Notes under the pieces: generated by a model
The model's database searches: none
Told to the model about the DNA's origin: nothing
The model's input: only the letters and a program-made list of their open reading frames with translations
Assembly (NCBI RefSeq): GCF_006716315.1
Contig: NZ_VFOV01000001.1
Coordinates: forward strand, 1,284,501-1,348,500
Direction: 5' to 3'
Length of the DNA stretch: 64,000 bases
Source of the DNA: Nocardioides albertanoniae
Lineage (GTDB): Bacteria; Actinomycetota; Actinomycetes; Propionibacteriales; Nocardioidaceae
Position numbers and translations under genes: made by a program
Shown: piece by piece, positions 8,679-17,290 of the stretch
Layout of the letters: each line of letters begins with the position of its first letter
Position numbering within the stretch: position 1 is the stretch's first letter

Positions 8679-8765
8679 TCACCATAGTGAAGCTGCGATT
8701 CCGTTGACGATCCCCTGCCGACACTCTGATCGAGGCGAGCCAGTCCATCAGAGAGGAACGAAGGC

Positions 8766-9263
8766 ATGCCTGTTCATCACGGATCCGTCAGGATCGAGAC
8801 GCCTGCTCGACAGGAGTTCTTCGACCTCACCCCGCAGTTCCAGGAGTTCGTCGCCGGCACCGGCGTGCTGGACGGGATCGCCATCGTCTACTCGGCGCAC
8901 ACCAGCTGCTGCGTCTTCCTCCAGGAGGAGTCCGAGGACGTCACCTTCTACGGCACCCAGCTGCTGCTCCAAGACACCCTCAACGTGCTCGCCAAGGTCG
9001 CCCCGCCGACGCGCCACGAAGGTCAGTATCTCCATCCCGGCCCGATCCACATCCGCAACGCCGCAGACCTGCGGGACGAGCTGCCGGAGTGGGGGCTGAA
9101 CACGGACGGCCACATCATCTCCTCGATCCTCGGCCGGTCGGAGACGGTGCCGTTGATCGACGGCGAGCTCGTGCTCGGGGAGTTCGGACGGACGTACTTC
9201 GGAGACCTCGACGCGGTGCGACCACGTGCCCGCACCGTCCATTTCCAGGTGCTTGGCGACTGA
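8766..9263 (+). CDS. YjbQ/UPF0047 family protein
   Basis: This 165-residue protein covers the whole YjbQ family. The family's conserved histidines appear in YSAHTSCC and in NTDGHIISSILG, and the C-terminal GEFGRTYFGDLD segment matches the usual LGxWQGIYFxEFD end. Some YjbQ proteins show weak thiamine-phosphate-synthase activity in vitro, but the true role is unsettled. The conserved histidines suggest metal or phosphate binding. It is the first gene of a rightward catabolic operon; the kinase follows after 2 bp, so it probably acts on a phosphorylated or ketose intermediate of that pathway. Confidence 0.85.
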   Translation: MPVHHGSVRIETPARQEFFDLTPQFQEFVAGTGVLDGIAIVYSAHTSCCVFLQEESEDVTFYGTQLLLQDTLNVLAKVAPPTRHEGQYLHPGPIHIRNAADLRDELPEWGLNTDGHIISSILGRSETVPLIDGELVLGEFGRTYFGDLDAVRPRARTVHFQVLGD

Positions 9264-9265
9264 CG

Positions 9266-10786
9266 ATGCTTGTGTACGCGGTTGACCTCGGCACCACCAA
9301 CGTGAAGGTGGTCGCCTTCGACGAGCGGTTGCGTCGACGGGCGGTCTCATCCGCCCTCGCGACCTACAGCCGTGACGGCGACCGTGTCGAGTTCTCGGCC
9401 GACCGGCTCTTCGACCTCGTCCTCGACCTGATCGGCCGGTGTGCCACGAGAGTTCAGGGGTCTGAGGGGGAGGACGCGATCATCGCGCTCACCGGCCAAG
9501 CCGAGTCCCTGGTCTTGAACGACCGTCGAGGGGCCCCGGTGCGACCCGCCCTCTCCTGGCTGGACGACCGTGCCGGCAACGAGGCGCGTGAGATCGGGGA
9601 GCAGTTCGATGCGGACACGGCCTTCGCCGTGACCGGGCAGCCGACGCCGTCGCCGACCTGGCCGGCAGCGAAGCTCCGCTGGCTCGCCAGGCACGAGCCA
9701 CGCGTGCTGGCGCGCGCCAGCCAGGTGCTCATGATCAAAGACGAGATCATTCGTCGTTTCACAGGAACGGCCACGGGTGAGGTCACCACACGCGGGTTCT
9801 CCTATCTCTACGACGTGCCGGCGCGACGGTTCTGGGGCGAGATGCTCGACTTCGTGTCCGTCTCCGAGGACACGCTGGCACCGGTCGTGCCGGCCGGTAC
9901 CGACCTCGGTCCGGTCAGGCCTGACGTCCTCGATCGGCTGCCCGCTGCCGCCTCCTACCGCGTCAACGCCGGTGCGCTCGATCACTTCTGCGCGATGGCC
10001 GGCACCGGGTCGTACAGCCCAGGCGTGGTGAGCGAGTCGGCAGGCACCGTGCTGTCGCTCTCGCTCCTGACCTCGGGATGGACCTTCGACCCCCGACGAC
10101 GAGTCTCGTTCCACCCCGGTCTCCGCCCCGGCGAGATCGTGCTCTTCAACGGTGTCGACAGCGGTGGAGCATCCTTGGAGTGGTTCCGTCGCGAGGGACT
10201 CGGAGAGATGGCGTACGACGATCTGGAGGAGCAGCTTCGGACACGTGCAGCGCGAAGCGCGCCGATGTTCCTGCCGTACCTCACCGGGGTCAACCCGCCC
10301 GACTACTTCCCGGACGCCCGCGGGGCATTCGTGGGCCTCGACCTCGCCCACGACCGGATCGACCTGGCCTACGCCGTCGAGGAAGGCGTCGCGCATCTGC
10401 TCCGCCGCAACATCGATGCGCTGACCGCTGAGCCGATCACAGAGATCGTCTCGACCGGCGGCGGAGCCTCCTCCGCGTTCTGGAACCAGCTCAAGGCGGA
10501 CGCGTGTGGACTCGACGTGCTCGTTCCGGATGAGCGCGAAGCGACCTGCCGCGGGGCGGCGGCGTTGGCGCTCGTCGCCTCCGGCGACCTCGACGGACTC
10601 GACGACGTGACAGCCCTCGATCAACCGAGCTCGGTCCGCTATCCGTCACGGCGATCAGCCGCTCTGGACGCGCGCTACCACCAGTTCGACGACTACCTCC
10701 AACGACTGTTCATGACCAACCCCGGACCGACCCCGAAGGAGAACCACGATGCTGCTGTCCTGCTCGTCCCCGATGATCCCAGGTGA
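9266..10786 (+). CDS. FGGY-family carbohydrate kinase (xylulokinase/erythrulokinase-like)
   Basis: The 506-residue sequence begins with the FGGY phosphate-1 motif (VYAVDLGTTNVKVVAFD) and carries the second-domain ATP motif ISTGGGASSAFWNQLKAD near residue 400, typical of xylulose/glycerol/erythrulose kinases. The start ATG at 9266 lies 2 bp behind the YjbQ stop; a longer frame runs upstream but would overlap YjbQ entirely. It overlaps the next gene by 38 bp. It should phosphorylate a ketose or polyol using ATP. Its neighbours (two isomerases and an SDR) suggest a four- or five-carbon ketose made by the SDR, but the exact substrate is inference. Confidence 0.87.
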   Translation: MLVYAVDLGTTNVKVVAFDERLRRRAVSSALATYSRDGDRVEFSADRLFDLVLDLIGRCATRVQGSEGEDAIIALTGQAESLVLNDRRGAPVRPALSWLDDRAGNEAREIGEQFDADTAFAVTGQPTPSPTWPAAKLRWLARHEPRVLARASQVLMIKDEIIRRFTGTATGEVTTRGFSYLYDVPARRFWGEMLDFVSVSEDTLAPVVPAGTDLGPVRPDVLDRLPAAASYRVNAGALDHFCAMAGTGSYSPGVVSESAGTVLSLSLLTSGWTFDPRRRVSFHPGLRPGEIVLFNGVDSGGASLEWFRREGLGEMAYDDLEEQLRTRAARSAPMFLPYLTGVNPPDYFPDARGAFVGLDLAHDRIDLAYAVEEGVAHLLRRNIDALTAEPITEIVSTGGGASSAFWNQLKADACGLDVLVPDEREATCRGAAALALVASGDLDGLDDVTALDQPSSVRYPSRRSAALDARYHQFDDYLQRLFMTNPGPTPKENHDAAVLLVPDDPR

Positions 10787-11555
10787 CTCCCTGACCGCGA
10801 AGGCCGAGAAGGCGAAGCGCTGGGGGTACGACGCCATCGCACTGTTCTGGCCGCTGGACGACTGGACGCCCGACGTCAGGCAGGAGCTCCTGACGCTCGA
10901 GAGGCGCACGGGCGTACGTCCGGTCGAGTTCGTCCTCCAGGACGCCGTATACGGGCACGCCATGTCGCCTGACCCGGACCTGCGAGGCCGCTGCCGGGCC
11001 ATGTATATCGAGGCGGCTTCGGTCTGTGCCGAGATCGGCGCCGTGACAGAGATCGAGTACGAGTACGGAGCTCGCGACCCACTTCCGCTGTTCCACCCGT
11101 ACCAGCAGCTCGACGGCGCTCAAGAGACCGAGTTCATCGACTTCTACCGTCAGGCCCTCGAGGTCGTCGAAGGCAGCGATGGGCAGGTGCTGCTCGAACC
11201 GATCAACCGCTACGAGTGCCGATACCTCAATCTGACGGCCGACAACCTCCGGATCATCGATGCGGTCGGGCACCCCAACGCCGGGTTGCTGCCCGACACC
11301 TTCCACATGTCGATCGAAGAGGCCGATCCCGCCGACGCGATCCGGCAGGCGGGCGGTCAGGTGCGCCATGTCCACCTCGGGGACAACAACCGGCTGCTAC
11401 CTGGGCACGGCCGCCTCGACTGGGAGTCGATCTTCGGCGCCCTCGCGGAGATCGGATTCGACGGCGCGGTCAACCTCGAGTGCTCCACGGAGGGTGACCC
11501 GGAGCAGTCGCTCCCCCCGACCGCCGAGCGTCTACGTGAGCTGATCGCCCCATGA
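10749..11555 (+). CDS. Sugar-phosphate isomerase/epimerase, AP-endonuclease-2 TIM barrel
   Basis: This 268-residue TIM barrel of the xylose-isomerase-like family shows the expected metal ligands in order: Glu in LLEPINRY, Asp/His in LLPDTFHM, His in VRHVHLGD and Glu in NLECS. EryC of the erythritol pathway and several epimerases of ketose phosphates belong to this superfamily. The ATG at 10749 has GGAG 9 nt upstream and overlaps the kinase end. The enzyme most likely isomerises or epimerises the product of the preceding kinase. An unphosphorylated ketose 3-epimerase is the alternative. Confidence 0.85.
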   Translation: MLLSCSSPMIPGDSLTAKAEKAKRWGYDAIALFWPLDDWTPDVRQELLTLERRTGVRPVEFVLQDAVYGHAMSPDPDLRGRCRAMYIEAASVCAEIGAVTEIEYEYGARDPLPLFHPYQQLDGAQETEFIDFYRQALEVVEGSDGQVLLEPINRYECRYLNLTADNLRIIDAVGHPNAGLLPDTFHMSIEEADPADAIRQAGGQVRHVHLGDNNRLLPGHGRLDWESIFGALAEIGFDGAVNLECSTEGDPEQSLPPTAERLRELIAP

Positions 11556-12250
11556 CCACGCGGGTCAGGCCGCCGTTCTTCGAGGTCGGGCCGAAGAATC
11601 TACTTCGGAGGAACGCGATCGAGCCGCTCGTCGTTGCCGCCGCCAGGGCAGGTGACGAGCACGGTGTGACCGTGCTCGTCACCGTGCCGACCGCACTGAT
11701 CGCGCCGGTCCGAGATCTGGGCACCAGCGCACTCGTCCTGGCACAGGGCATGAGCACGGCACGCGTCGGGTCCTCGATGAATCGCGTCACCGCGGAGTCG
11801 CTCGTCGACGCCGGCGCTGCCGGGGTGATGCTCAACCACGACGCAGACCCCCTCGACGACATTCACCTCGGCCTCGCTCTCGAGCGGGCTCACGACCTGC
11901 ACCTGCAGACCATCGTCTGCGCCGGTACGTCGGCCGACGCCACCCGTTTCGCTGCACTGCGGCCATCGGCGGTTCTGTTCGAGCCGCCCGAGCTCATCGG
12001 CAGCGGCGGTGCCGACCCACGAGGGTGGATCGGCGCTTCCACCAAGGCGATCCACGACGCCGGGTCGGGCGTACTGGCGATGCATGCCGGAGGAGTCGCG
12101 ACGCCGGAAATCGCCAGATCCATCATGGCGCGCGGTGCCGACGGCACCGGTGCGACGAACGGGGTGCTCTCCGCTGACGACCCCCATGACGCCGTACGCG
12201 CGCTCGTCGCCGCGACCCGAGCCGGCTGGGAGCAAGCTCGCCGCGGCTGA
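11552..12250 (+). CDS. Triose-phosphate-isomerase-like protein (short, archaeal-type)
   Basis: The 232-residue product resembles short, archaeal-type triose-phosphate isomerases. It has the histidine segment VMLNHDAD (LNHSE in true TIM), the glutamate segment LFEPPELIGSG, and a glycine-rich phosphate-binding end (MHAGGV, then GADGTGATNGVL). The N-terminal substrate-lysine segment is only partly conserved (VGPKNLL), so the substrate is probably not plain triose phosphate. Erythritol operons contain a TIM homologue (EryH) that epimerises a tetrulose phosphate, which is a reasonable model. It overlaps the preceding gene by 4 bp. Confidence 0.75.
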   Translation: MTTRVRPPFFEVGPKNLLRRNAIEPLVVAAARAGDEHGVTVLVTVPTALIAPVRDLGTSALVLAQGMSTARVGSSMNRVTAESLVDAGAAGVMLNHDADPLDDIHLGLALERAHDLHLQTIVCAGTSADATRFAALRPSAVLFEPPELIGSGGADPRGWIGASTKAIHDAGSGVLAMHAGGVATPEIARSIMARGADGTGATNGVLSADDPHDAVRALVAATRAGWEQARRG

Positions 12251-12294
12251 CCAACCCAACTGACGCGCAAACTCATCACACCAAGGAGACCATC

Positions 12295-13062
12295 ATGACC
12301 AACACCTTGAGCGGCCGTACGGCCGTCGTCACCGGAGGGGCCCGCGGGATCGGCCTCACGCTCGCCCGCTCGCTCGCCGCCGACGGGATGGACATCGCCC
12401 TGTTCGACCTGCTCGACTCCGTCGACGACGCGGCGCGCCAGATCACCGACGATTACGGCGTGAAGGCATCCGGCCATCGGGTCGACGTCACCGACCAAGC
12501 CGTTGTCGCCGACGCGTTCCGGAGCGTGGGTGATCAGCTCGGTATCCCGCAGGCTCTGGTCACCGCGGCGGGGATCGAGATCAACGGAGACTCGGTCGAC
12601 GTGACTGCCGAGCAGTGGCGAAAGGTGATCGACGTCAACCTCTCCGGAACCTTCTTCGCGGCCCAGGCTTTCGGCGAGGGGCTGCTGCGCGCGAGCCTTC
12701 CGGGCAGCGCTGTTCTCGTCGCCTCGATGTCGGGCTCGATCGTCAACGTCCCGCAGTGGGCTGCTTCCTACAACGCGTCGAAGGCGGCCGTCGCACATCT
12801 GGGTAAGTCACTGGCCGTCGAATGGGCCGCCGCCGGCATCCGGGTCAATTCGATCTCCCCGGGCTACGTGCTGACCGACCTCACCCGGGCGATCCTCGAC
12901 CAGCAACCCGAGCTCCGCGAAGGCTGGGTCGAGAAGATCCCTCAAAAGAGGATGGCCGCTCCTGAGGATCTCACCGGCTTGGTCAACTTCCTGGCCTCCG
13001 ACGCGTCCTCCTACCTCACTGCGCAAGACATCGTCATCGACGGTGGATACACCGCCCTCTAG
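12295..13062 (+). CDS. SDR-family NAD(P)-dependent dehydrogenase (polyol/ketose type)
   Basis: This classical short-chain dehydrogenase of 255 residues has the cofactor motif TGGARGIG (residues 14-21), the VTAAGIE turn replacing NNAG, catalytic Ser in VASMSGS and the YNASK pair (about Tyr160/Lys164), ending in IVIDGGYT. The ATG follows AAGGAG with normal spacing. It is the last gene of the kinase/isomerase operon and would oxidise the polyol or hydroxy acid that feeds the kinase. Close homologues are often polyol dehydrogenases (arabinitol, sorbitol, threitol), but SDR substrate cannot be read from sequence. Confidence 0.87.
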   Translation: MTNTLSGRTAVVTGGARGIGLTLARSLAADGMDIALFDLLDSVDDAARQITDDYGVKASGHRVDVTDQAVVADAFRSVGDQLGIPQALVTAAGIEINGDSVDVTAEQWRKVIDVNLSGTFFAAQAFGEGLLRASLPGSAVLVASMSGSIVNVPQWAASYNASKAAVAHLGKSLAVEWAAAGIRVNSISPGYVLTDLTRAILDQQPELREGWVEKIPQKRMAAPEDLTGLVNFLASDASSYLTAQDIVIDGGYTAL

Positions 13063-13231
13063 GCAGGTACGCACGAACGAAGCCCGCCGCACATCGCCTC
13101 GGAACCGTCACGGACGAGGCTGGACTGGCCCGTCTGAACGGTTCGGGGCGGCGCGATCGGGTGGGGAGAGACCGCGTGCGGTGTCGCTGTGTCTGAGTGT
13201 CGTCGGCCGGATGTGATGACAGGCTTCGGGC

Positions 13232-13885
13232 ATGAGCGAAGACGCGGACGAGAAGGAGCCCACGACGTTGCAGGCCACCGGCCTGCAGGCGCGGCAGGGG
13301 GCTCGTGACCTGCTTCCGTCCACGTCGCTGACGCTGCGCGGGGGAGAGGTGGCGGTGGCGGTCGGTCCGCCGGGAGGCAGGCATACGGCGCTGGCGCTCG
13401 CTCTGGCGGGCCGGCTGCGCCTCGACGCGGGCAGCGTGACCCTCGATGCAGAGGCATCGCCCCGGGTGCTGCAGGGCGCGGTCGCGCTGGTCGACGTGCC
13501 GGGTGTCTCCGAGCCCGACGAGATGGTGCCGTTCCGCACCATCGTCGGCGAGGAGCTGGCGATGGCGCGACGCCGGCCGAGCGCGGCGATCATCGACCAC
13601 TGGCTGGGCAAGCACGACCTCCCGGCAGACATCACCACGGAGGCGGTCCCGCCCGGCGCCCGACTGAGCCTGCTCGGCCAGATGGCGGCGCTGCGGCCCG
13701 GCACGCGCTTCCTCGTGCTCACCTACCCCGAACGTCTGGGCCTGCCGGTCGCCGACTGGCTCGAGATCGCCGAAGACCTGGCCGGCTCCGCACCCGAGCC
13801 CGGAGTGCTGGTCACCGCGAGCCCTGCCGTGGCCGTCCCGGCCGGGGTCCGTACGTTCACCATCGGTCCGACGGAGGAAGCATGA
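13232..13885 (+). CDS. Degenerate ABC-transporter ATPase-like protein, partner of YhgE
   Basis: The 217-residue protein has the general layout of an ABC ATP-binding subunit, but the key motifs are broken. The Walker A position reads GPPGGRHTAL with the catalytic Lys replaced. The signature region reads RLSLLGQMAAL instead of LSGGQ. The Walker B stretch RFLVLTYPERL lacks the usual Asp-Glu pair. The stop overlaps the start of the YhgE/Pip gene by 4 bp (ATGA), so the two products are coupled. It may bind but not hydrolyse nucleotide, or serve as a structural subunit. Confidence 0.7.
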   Translation: MSEDADEKEPTTLQATGLQARQGARDLLPSTSLTLRGGEVAVAVGPPGGRHTALALALAGRLRLDAGSVTLDAEASPRVLQGAVALVDVPGVSEPDEMVPFRTIVGEELAMARRRPSAAIIDHWLGKHDLPADITTEAVPPGARLSLLGQMAALRPGTRFLVLTYPERLGLPVADWLEIAEDLAGSAPEPGVLVTASPAVAVPAGVRTFTIGPTEEA

Positions 13886-15735
13886 ACTCGCTGCGTATCG
13901 CCCTCACCGAGCTGCGCCGGATCACCGCCGGACGCCTGGCCAAGCTGGTCATCGTCGCGCTGGTGCTCGTGCCCACGCTCTACGCCGGGCTCTACCTCTA
14001 CGCCAACCACGATCCGTACGCTCACTTCGACGAGCTGCCGGCGGCGCTCGTCGTGGAGGACACCGCCGCCACCACCACCGACGGCACCAAGATCGACGCG
14101 GGCCGGCAGGTGGCCGACAAGCTGCTGAAGTCGGGCGACTTCGACTGGTCCGAGACATCGACCGCCGAGGCGCAGCGCGACATCCGCGAGGGTGACTACT
14201 ACTTCGCGCTGCGCATCCCGGAGGGCTTCTCCCGCTCGCTGAGCGGGGCCGAGCGGCTCGACCCGGAGCGGGCGCAGATCCAGGTCATCACCAACGACGC
14301 CAACTCCTACCTGTCGACCACGATCGCGACCAACGTCACCGACAAGGTGCGCGACGCCATCGCCAGCGAGGTCTCCGAGCAGGCCGCGGCCAACTTCCTG
14401 CTCGGCATCTCCGACCTCCGCTCAGGTCTGGTCAAGGCCGCCGACGGGTCCGCGAAGCTCGAGAAGGGCGCGGGCACCCTCCGGGACGGTTCCGGCGAGC
14501 TGGCGACCGGAGCCGGAGAGCTCGGCGACGGCCTGAGCACGATCGAGGGCAAGGTCACCGACCTGCCCGACAAGACCCGTCAGCTGGCCGACGGCGCGCG
14601 CCAGGTCTCCGACGGCAACGACCAGATCGCGGCGACCGGGCAACGGGCGAGGTCGGCCGTCGACGAGGCGGTCGCCTCCTACGACGCCACCCGCAAGGAC
14701 CTCGACGCCCGGATGAAGGCCCAAGGTCTCGATGACCAGGAGCGGGCCGATGTGCTCGCCGTCTACGACCGCGGCGGTGCTCCGCTGGACCGCGTCGACC
14801 AGCGCGTCGGTGACGTCTCCGACCGTCTCGACGAGCTCGCCTCCGGCGCCGACCAGGTGGCCGACGGCAACGAGCAGCTGGCCGACGCGATGCCCGACCT
14901 GGTCGCCGGGATCTCGAAGGCGGCCGACGGCGCCGGCGAGCTCAGCGCCGGCGCGACCAAGCTGCGTGCCGGCGCCGGCAGGCTGACCGACGGCGCCGGC
15001 GACCTGACGAAGGGCCTGCGTGACGGCGTCGCGCAGGCGCCGGCTACCAACGAGGAGCTGCGCAAGCAGATCGCCTCGACGATCTCCGACCCGGTCGCCA
15101 TCGACTCGGTCTCCGAGGCCAAGGCGTCCTCCTACGGCGCCGGGCTGGCGCCGTTCTTCCTCGCCCTGGGGGCGTGGATCGGCGGCTACGTGCTGTTCCT
15201 GCTCGTGCGGCCGATCTCCTCCCGTGCGCTCGCCGCCAACCAGACGCCGCTGCGAGTGGCGCTGGGCGGGTGGATCACGCCGGCGCTGATCGGTGTCGCG
15301 CAGATGCTCGTCGTGCTCGTGGTCGTCGGCCTCGCCGTCGACATCACCCCGGCCAACTGGTTGGGCACGCTGGGGTTCCTGCTGCTCATCTCCGCGACGT
15401 TCATCGCGATCGTGCACATGCTCAACGCGCTGCTGGGCGCGCCCGGTCAGTTCCTCGGCCTGGTGCTGATGGTGATCCAGCTCGTCACCGCCGGCGGCAC
15501 CTTCCCGTGGCAGACCATCCCCGAGCCGTTGCACTGGCTGCACCATGTGCTGCCGATGAGCTATGCCGTCGACGGCCTGAGACAGCTGATGTACGGCGGA
15601 CTCTCCGGACGGGTCGTCACCGACGTGCTCGTCCTGCTGGCCTTCCTGGTCGGTGCGCTGCTGGTGACCGGCCACGGCGCACGCCGACAGCGCGTCTGGA
15701 CGCCCAAGCGGGTGCGTCCGGAGATCGTGCTGTGA
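13882..15735 (+). CDS. YhgE/Pip-family membrane protein (ESX/secretion-accessory-like)
   Basis: This 617-residue protein has one N-terminal membrane segment (about residues 18-37), a large extracytoplasmic region, and five or six C-terminal helices from about residue 415 on. The central part (about 180-380) contains many repeats of the type DGAGELSAGATKL and LADGARQVSDGNDQ, which form long helices; this is the YhgE/Pip 'phage infection protein' pattern. Homologues act in the envelope; some Gram-positive relatives are phage receptors or work with type VII secretion. It is coupled to the degenerate ATPase gene upstream and ends at a 12-bp terminator hairpin. Confidence 0.87.
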   Translation: MNSLRIALTELRRITAGRLAKLVIVALVLVPTLYAGLYLYANHDPYAHFDELPAALVVEDTAATTTDGTKIDAGRQVADKLLKSGDFDWSETSTAEAQRDIREGDYYFALRIPEGFSRSLSGAERLDPERAQIQVITNDANSYLSTTIATNVTDKVRDAIASEVSEQAAANFLLGISDLRSGLVKAADGSAKLEKGAGTLRDGSGELATGAGELGDGLSTIEGKVTDLPDKTRQLADGARQVSDGNDQIAATGQRARSAVDEAVASYDATRKDLDARMKAQGLDDQERADVLAVYDRGGAPLDRVDQRVGDVSDRLDELASGADQVADGNEQLADAMPDLVAGISKAADGAGELSAGATKLRAGAGRLTDGAGDLTKGLRDGVAQAPATNEELRKQIASTISDPVAIDSVSEAKASSYGAGLAPFFLALGAWIGGYVLFLLVRPISSRALAANQTPLRVALGGWITPALIGVAQMLVVLVVVGLAVDITPANWLGTLGFLLLISATFIAIVHMLNALLGAPGQFLGLVLMVIQLVTAGGTFPWQTIPEPLHWLHHVLPMSYAVDGLRQLMYGGLSGRVVTDVLVLLAFLVGALLVTGHGARRQRVWTPKRVRPEIVL

Positions 15736-15739
15736 CCAG

Positions 15740-15775
15740 GCCCGGGATCTGCCCCCTCTGGATCAGATCCCGGGC
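15740..15775. terminator. Bidirectional terminator between yhgE-like and glpD
   Basis: GCCCGGGATCTG pairs with CAGATCCCGGGC (12 bp) around a 12-nt loop, between two convergent genes. There is no T-run on either side. Confidence 0.7.
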
Positions 15776-15781
15776 ATGGAA

Positions 15782-17290
15782 TCATGACCTGGCGTGCGCC
15801 AGGGAGAGGGCGCGCTCCGCGAGCGGGACCGCGGCCTCGCGGTCGGCGGGCACGAGCCCCACCCGCGTACGCCGGTCGAGCAGGTCGTCGACGTCGGCTG
15901 CGCCCTCGTGGGTGACGCCGAAGACGAGCTCGGCCAGGGTGACGCCACCGGGGCCCGGGGCGACGAGCTCGTCCTCGGTCAGGCCGGTGACCCGGGCCGC
16001 CTCGTCGATGACGAAGCGCGCCTCGGTGCCGAACCGGCGCACCAGCCGCTCGGGCTCCTCGATCGCGGCCAGCTCGGCGCGGGGCGCTGCGCCGAGCAGT
16101 GGGAGGTCGCGGGTGGGTGAGGGCGTCGTGGCCAGACCGGTGGCGTCGACGGCGTCCTCCGCCATCTGCCGGTAGGTCGTGAGCTTGCCGCCGACGACGG
16201 TCACCACACCCGTACGCGAGGTGAGCACGGCGTGCTTGCGGGAGAGGTCGGCGGTCGAGCCGTCGCTCTCCAGCAGCGGCCGCAGGCCGGCGAACGCGCC
16301 GACGACGTCGGAGCGCTTCAGGGGCTGGTCGAGGACCGAGCCGACGATGTCGAGGAGGAAGCCGATCTCGCCCTCCGTCGGCTGCGGCACGTCGGGGATG
16401 TCGCCGTCGGCGGGCTCGTCGGTCAGGCCGAGATAGATGGTGCCCTCGGGCTGAGGCAGCGCGAAGATGAACCGGCTGGTGCTGCCGGGCACGGGCACCG
16501 TCAGCGCCGAGCGGAGGCCCGGGATGGCCTCGGCGCGCAGCACCACGTGGGTGCCGCGGCTGGGGCGCAGCCGCACCTCCTCGACCAGGTCGCCGGCCCA
16601 CACCCCGGCAGCGTTCACGACGCCGCGAGCACTCACCGTACGGCTCTCGCCGGTGATCTCGTCGCGCAGCACGACCTGGGTGCCGGTCGCCTCCTGCACG
16701 CGTACGCGGGTGTGCACGTGCGCCCCGTGGGCGGCGGCGGTGCGGGCGATGCAGGTCACCAGCCGCGCGTCGTCCTCGAGCTGACCGTCCCAGTTGATGA
16801 GGCCGCCGCGCAGCCCGGCCGACCGCAGCGCCGGCGCGAGGCCCAGGGCCTCGGTGCGGGAGACCCGGCGGGGCCGGGGGAGCGTGTCGCTGCTGGTGCG
16901 GGCGCCCAGCCGCAGCACGTCGCCGGCCTGGAAACCGAGGGTGGAGAGGGTGGCCTGGGCGAAGGAGACGTTGCTCGAGAGCGGCATCAGCCACGGCAGC
17001 GGACGGGTCAGGTGGGGAGCGGTGCGCTCCATGAGGATGCCGCGCTCGACGGCGCTCTCGTGGGCGATACCGACCTGCAGCGAGGCGAGGTAGCGCAGCC
17101 CGCCGTGCACCAGCTTGCTCGACCAGCGAGAGGTGCCGAAGGCGATGTCGTGCGCGTCGACGGCGAGTACGCTCAGCCCTCGCGAGGCGGCGTCGAGGGC
17201 GACGCCGGCGCCGGTGACCCCGAGGCCCACGACGACCAGGTCGACGTTGTCGGGTGCTCCGGCGAGTCCGGTTCGGATGCGGGCGGTCAT
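15782..17290 (-). CDS. glpD: Aerobic glycerol-3-phosphate dehydrogenase, FAD-dependent
   Basis: The 502-residue protein has an N-terminal FAD fold (VDLVVVGLGVTGAGVALDAA), the GlpD signatures FGTSRWSSKLVHGGLRYL and VINAAGVW-type segment (RGVVNAAGVWAGDL), and a C-terminal all-helical DAO cap domain. It oxidises sn-glycerol-3-phosphate to dihydroxyacetone phosphate and passes electrons to the quinone pool at the membrane. The ATG at 17290 overlaps the TetR stop by 4 bp; the open frame extends far upstream but only antisense to the regulator. The order glpD - TetR - flavoprotein - lipid kinase matches Rv2249c-Rv2252. Confidence 0.92.
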   Translation of the reverse strand: MTARIRTGLAGAPDNVDLVVVGLGVTGAGVALDAASRGLSVLAVDAHDIAFGTSRWSSKLVHGGLRYLASLQVGIAHESAVERGILMERTAPHLTRPLPWLMPLSSNVSFAQATLSTLGFQAGDVLRLGARTSSDTLPRPRRVSRTEALGLAPALRSAGLRGGLINWDGQLEDDARLVTCIARTAAAHGAHVHTRVRVQEATGTQVVLRDEITGESRTVSARGVVNAAGVWAGDLVEEVRLRPSRGTHVVLRAEAIPGLRSALTVPVPGSTSRFIFALPQPEGTIYLGLTDEPADGDIPDVPQPTEGEIGFLLDIVGSVLDQPLKRSDVVGAFAGLRPLLESDGSTADLSRKHAVLTSRTGVVTVVGGKLTTYRQMAEDAVDATGLATTPSPTRDLPLLGAAPRAELAAIEEPERLVRRFGTEARFVIDEAARVTGLTEDELVAPGPGGVTLAELVFGVTHEGAADVDDLLDRRTRVGLVPADREAAVPLAERALSLAHARS

